37,192 nt of DNA, from positions 1 to 37,192 of the forward strand of contig LSSL01001512.1 of the NCBI GenBank assembly GCA_001953115.1, given 5' to 3'. Numbering within the stretch: position 1 is the stretch's first letter; every line of letters begins with the position of its first letter. Below the pieces are notes generated by a model that did no database searches, was not told the origin of the DNA, and was given only the letters and a program-made list of their open reading frames with translations. Made by a program: the position numbers and the translations under genes. This stretch comes from Smittium mucronatum. Taxonomy: Eukaryota > Kickxellomycota > Harpellomycetes > Harpellales > Legeriomycetaceae. Shown one piece after another: positions 32,963-37,192 of the stretch.

Positions 32963-34849
32963 AAGAAAATAAACTAAAAAGGCTTATAAGAATTACAAAA
33001 ATACACAAAAAAAACTACAGGAAGACCCAGAAAATTCAAAAAGAATAACAGCTTTAGGTTTTATTTCTTCTAAACTTTGACATCCAATTTTTTTTTCTGA
33101 AAAATACTCCGAGCCACCCAACTTAATCTTGGTCAAGCCATATTGTTCTATCTTTTGAATCCAAATATTCTATCTTCATAGTTATAAAATTTTTCTTTAA
33201 CTTTTTTATTATTATTCATCAGTAAGTGCTATCCAATTCAAATATTTCTAAACAAATAATAAATTTTATAAAAATAGATAAAATTTTCCTTAAGCTTGAA
33301 CGTTATTAATTGTTATAAAAAGTTTTCAAATATTATAAAACATGTTGATAATCAAATTTTTCCTAGTTTAGATTAAAATTTTATAATTTCATTTTAATTT
33401 TTCAAAATATTTTGATATGGCTACAAAATTAAAAAGATTTATTCTCTAAAAAATATCCATAATTTAAAAATAATAAATTTTTATACATTATAAATATCTT
33501 TTTCTCATCCCAATTGAAAAAATATGAATCTATAAAATTTACAGAATGATGTTCAATATAAAGTTTATTTTATAAAAAGCAAACTTTTTTGAAATGATAC
33601 TATACTTTTAAACAAACTGGCATAATTTTTAGTAGGTTTTCCTTCCAGAGTTTGAAAATTAATTTTTTTCGTCTCAGTAAATTTTAGATTGAAGCTTCTT
33701 ACGTGGTTTAAATTCAAAGTCGTCATTTTGAGATAAATTTCAATAAGAACTTATTTTACTGTGGAATAAGCTTGTTTATATAGTGAAAATCTAAATAGAG
33801 AAAATTTTATGAGAAGCTAAACACGAAAAAATAATCAAAAGAAATGTGGAATATCCAGAAATTTCTTCGTATAGATTTATTTTATTCTTAGTAATTATTT
33901 TCTATTAAAAAGTCACATATAATATGATAATGACTCATTTTGCTTCCTTTTTTTGCTAATTGCGCAATAAAATCAATCCATTTATACAAAATAATCAATT
34001 AATTATCTTTTTTATCTATTAAAAAAAAAATTTTTAGCCTATTAGATGAAGCCTAATTCAGAATCATTAATAAAAAATGTAATTTTATTTATATAATAAT
34101 TTATCTGCGCCAATAAAACTTCGGTTTTATTTCCAAAATTAAACTTTAATATAATATTTTCCTTTATAATAATGTCAGGGAGCTATCTGAATAATTAAAT
34201 TAGCTAAGTTTATTGGTTTAAACGAATAAAGCTCAATATTTTTTGGTTCTCTTATTTCATTTTCCAATTAAAAAAGTTAGAAGAAAAATATAAAGAATGG
34301 TATTGCTAGTACTAAAATTTTTTACGGGAATTGTTTCCCAAAAAAACCCCCTCCTTTACAAATCGAATTATATTTGTCCTTTTATTCTCTTCTAGTTTTT
34401 TCTCTCGGATTTATCTTTTATCATTTTTTCCCATATAACTCCCAAGACGTGGGTGTTATATTTTTATTTCACATTTATTTGTCTCATAGCTGAGATTTCT
34501 GTAAATCGATAAGTATTTTTGATTTCATATAAATATTTAGACTTGTTAACCTGTTTTTTTATTTTTATGTTTAGGTAATTCCAAATAGATTACCTAAACA
34601 ATTATTTGTAATAATATGAAGAAAGGGATTTAAATTGGCCAATAGAATACGCGAAATAGATGATATGGATATATATGATTGGCCACATGTTAAAATCAAA
34701 ATGTTGGATTAGAAAAATTTAAAAAAATTCTAAATATTAACCTAACCAAAAAGGTACAATCTTGGAAAATCATAAAGAATATAAATAATTTTGGTTAATT
34801 TGTAGCCAATCGCATCAAATTCAGAACAATAAATTCTAATTATTTAAAT
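32963..34849. other. AT-rich region without recognised genes
   Basis: Nothing coding or repeated is supported. I looked here for a terminal inverted repeat of the adjacent MULE and did not find one. Confidence 0.5.
34840..34849 (+). repeat. Left target-site duplication
   Basis: TTATTTAAAT directly left of the 1150-bp inverted-repeat element; it pairs with TTATTTGAAT at 36000-36009 with one mismatch. Nine to eleven bp is the usual duplication of MULE insertions. Confidence 0.62.
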
Positions 34850-35100
34850 TAGTCTACCAACATAATTCTTGCCTTTGAGTGAAATAAAGGCTTTTTTTTA
34901 TGTATTATTTAAATTTAACAAAATAAAATGATGTTTTTCAAATATTTATGGAAGAGAAATTATGATTGGGTATATTTATATGCAATTAATGAAATTGTGA
35001 AAATGTATTTATTATTGAATAAACTAATTAAATTGAAAAATTCAGAATAATTTGAAAATTGGCACCACTTTCAAATAAATGTGAATTTACCAATTTGTCG
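34850..35100 (+). repeat. Left inverted arm
   Basis: Includes GCCTTTGAGTGAAATAAAGG (34871-34890), itself a partial hairpin (GCCTTT...AAAGGC), then GATGTTTTTCAAAT, ATATTTATATGCAATTAATG and TTGGCACCACTTTCAAATAA. All reappear inverted in 35749-35999. Confidence 0.88.
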
Positions 35101-35748
35101 CTTTTTATCAAAGATCAAACTAATTTCTCAATTTCACAAAATTCGTATCATTATAATATCATTATATTAATATCCAAATTTCGTTCCAAATTGCAAAAAA
35201 AATTTCAAATTTTAGTTTTAAATTAAGAATTTTTGAATAAAGCATATTTAATGAATGGGTTTTGTTATTAAAGAGAGTAAATTGCGAAATTTAGTTTTTT
35301 GAACTATTGGTTTCATATTTTTCAAAATAAAAAAAAACTCCTACAAAAATAGAAATTAATTATGAGGCTTAATTTATAATATTCAGAAAATTTATTATGT
35401 TACCAAAATTAAATAAATAAGACTTTAAAATTAATCATAAAATTTGATTGTTTATTTACGCATACCTTATCTTTATTTAAATTTTTACCTAAGGTTATTT
35501 TAAATACCAAAGCAATAATAGAGGAAAAAATTTAATGGTTAATTTTTGAATAATCTCAGTAATATATTATCAAATTTTGATATAAACCTTGAATAAAAAT
35601 TTAAAATTTTATTGATATTTGGACCAATAATGAAAAAAATGCATCATTTCTGTTATCTAGAGCTTATAATAAAAAATCTGACGCAAACTGAAATTATTAT
35701 GACACAAATTTTACAAATTTAAAAATTAGTTTCAAATTAGATAACACT

Positions 35749-35999
35749 CGTCAAATTGGTAAATTCACATTTATTTGAAAGTGGTGCCAATTTTCAAATT
35801 ATTCTGAATTTTTCAATTTAATTAGTTTATTTAAGAATAAATACATTTTAACAATTTCATTAATTGCATATAAATATATCCAATTATCATATCACTTCCA
35901 AAAACATTTGAAAAACATCATTTTATTTTGTCTAATTTAAATAATACATAAAAAAAAGCCTTTATTTCACTCAAAGGCCTTAATTGTGTTGCAAGCATG
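35749..35999 (-). repeat. Right inverted arm
   Basis: Reverse complement of the left arm with about one difference per 10-15 bases in the inner part, including the CCTTTATTTCACTCAAAGG hairpin at 35959-35977 and GTGGTGCCAATTTTCAAATT near 35782-35801. Confidence 0.88.
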
Positions 36000-36009
36000 T
36001 TATTTGAAT
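36000..36009 (+). repeat. Right target-site duplication
   Basis: TTATTTGAAT, nine of ten bases identical to 34840-34849. Confidence 0.62.
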
Positions 36010-36120
36010 ATATGAAAGAATAATTTTATTTAGTACGATCAGAATCCAAAAAAAATAGTGTTTTGACAAATAGTTCAATAATTACTTTAAATTTTTTAAA
36101 GAAAAATTTTAAAAAAATAA

Positions 36121-36354
36121 GAATACAATACTAAATTGGAAAACTTTGGTAATAAAGCAAAAATAGATAAAATAAATAGGGAAATTACTAAAATCCGACC
36201 TAAGTGTAAATATAAATCCAATTATATAAATATTGCACTATTTTCTATTGGATTAAATTACTCAAAACATATTCTATACCAAAAAAAACTACTACCAATA
36301 TCTTTCATCACAATATTAATAAATAACCAGAGAATAAATAATATTGCGGAATAA
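36121..36354 (+). other. Short unrecognised open stretch, probably non-coding or element debris
   Basis: A 77-codon open frame without a clear ATG start reads EYNTKLENFGNKAKIDKINR... and is rich in K, N and I, as any A-rich DNA would be. Similar lysine-rich sequence continues in another frame to about 36470. No domain is recognised, and I would not call it a gene. Confidence 0.2.
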
Positions 36355-37192
36355 AAAAAAATTGAAAAATCCAAGGAAATAAATTACCCGCAAATCAAGA
36401 AAAGAAAAAATCATACATATGTTGAATTTTTATATGATCTTCTCGTAGATATAATCCCTTTTACGTGGGCGTGATCTTTTTTTTGGTGGTTGTGATCTTT
36501 ATGTGATTTCAAACCTTCATTTATTGGGCGTATTGTTAAATATCAGACCTAATAAAGCAAATAATTACGTTTTAATATGCTATAAAATCCAAATTTATCC
36601 AATAACCGAATACTTATTTGCGGGAATTGAAAATTGCTAATTTTTTCCTGATGGGTAGAAAATGAAGTAACAATCTTAAGCACCCCCCCCCCTCCTCATC
36701 AAACTAAAAACTAAAAATAATAGATGTCCGAATTTAAACAATCGAAATCGATAAATATCGAAAGATATTTTTGACTATTTTATAATAACAGACATATATA
36801 AAAAGGTAACTAAAATTTAACATTTACTGAAAACTATATAAATTTTTTCACAAATTTATCATTTGAATTGTAATCAGTTTAAAGCAAATTTAGCAAAAAA
36901 AAAAATTTTTTTTTATACACATTAAATTATTATGGGAAATATCAGGTCTTCAGGGAAGGTCATATAAGGACGATCCGAAATCAAAGGAGTTATAAAACAG
37001 CGACTCGAACCTACGATTTCATTTAAAAAAACCCCTGCAAAGCCGTAATCGTTATCCTCTCTGGTATCAAAAAATTATAAAACGCTTTTAAAATGATCTT
37101 TTAGGCATTATATAGGTGGTTTTAGTAGCAAAAAAAAAAAAAATCTTATCTGCTTTTATCTTCAACCTCATTTCGGAAAATTTTGGTAATTT
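36355..37192. other. AT-rich right end of the window
   Basis: No gene supported. Notable are a tenfold C run (36683-36692) and a tRNA B-box-like sequence on the minus strand near 37000-37015, which does not fold as a tRNA. Confidence 0.5.

Larger units (their letters stand above)
34850..35999. mobile_element. Non-autonomous TIR element, probably MULE-type (1150 bp, 251-bp arms)
   Basis: Arms at 34850-35100 and 35749-35999 are inverted copies, equal in length and alignable without gaps, nearly identical over the inner ~230 bp and more diverged in the outer ~20 bp. The 648-bp centre (35101-35748) is AT-rich and has no ORF, so the element cannot code for its own transposase. A 10-bp near-perfect direct repeat flanks it (34840-34849, 36000-36009). 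Long arms with a 9-11-bp duplication suggest mobilisation by a Mutator-like transposase; a broken one lies 2 kb to the left, but no shared ends were found, so that link is inference. Confidence 0.85.

Noticed and set aside
36955..37080. tRNA-like sequence on the minus strand with GGTTCGAGTCG resembling a Pol III B box
   Set aside because: The T stem does not pair, no 7-bp acceptor stem is found, and the A-box and anticodon region cannot be placed. At most a decayed tRNA or SINE relic.
1..37192. Bacterial operon, phage, toxin-antitoxin or defence island
   Set aside because: The gene with spliceosomal introns and the LINE, DIRS and MULE relics make the window eukaryotic, and no such genes were found.

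Overview
The window is eukaryotic, roughly three-quarters A+T by eye, and most likely from an AT-rich, repeat-laden fungus or close fungal relative. The main evidence is the one intact-looking host gene at the left end (558-3086, minus strand). It encodes the catalytic enzyme of glutathione synthesis, glutamate-cysteine ligase, in six exons with short GT-AG introns of about 65-117 nt. Its sequence has fungal-type stretches such as GFGMGCCCLQVTFQ and DSEAKNGAA. I cannot name the species.

Almost everything to the right is a graveyard of transposable elements of at least six kinds, all with stops and frameshifts. (1) A tiny pogo-like TIR element lies at 4894-4969, with a third related end at 5055-5091. 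(2) A Tc1/mariner (IS630 superfamily) element occupies about 5089-7310; its broken transposase still shows the D-D-E residues. (3) A non-LTR retrotransposon (LINE, plus strand) runs from about 8563 to 14390, with a CCHC ORF1, an APE-type endonuclease, a reverse transcriptase and a C-terminal zinc-finger remnant. A 711-base assembly gap interrupts it. (4) A DIRS-like tyrosine-recombinase retrotransposon occupies about 16260-19800, with RT, RNase H and recombinase core-binding remnants. (5) A gag-protease remnant lies at 26787-28900. (6) A Mutator-like (MULE) transposase remnant lies at about 31530-32962. A separate 1150-bp element with 251-bp inverted arms and a 10-bp near-perfect target duplication occupies 34850-35999 and looks like a non-autonomous MULE.

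Two copies of a ~620-bp repeat (15090-15713 and 21869-22490) share their 3' end with the LINE, as expected for LINE-dependent passengers or a diverged LINE subfamily. An isolated, GC-richer patch at 29401-30047 holds two unrecognised ORFs joined by a TAATG overlap. The long stretches between (3.1-4.9, 7.3-8.5, 19.8-21.9, 22.5-26.8, 30.0-31.5, 33.0-34.8 and 36.0-37.2 kb) are AT-rich and show no gene that I can support.

I found no operon, phage, CRISPR array, defence system or other new molecular machine. The most informative novelties are the intact-looking 1150-bp TIR element, the shared LINE-tail repeat family, the TAATG ORF pair, and the one-base discrepancy at an exon junction of the glutathione gene.
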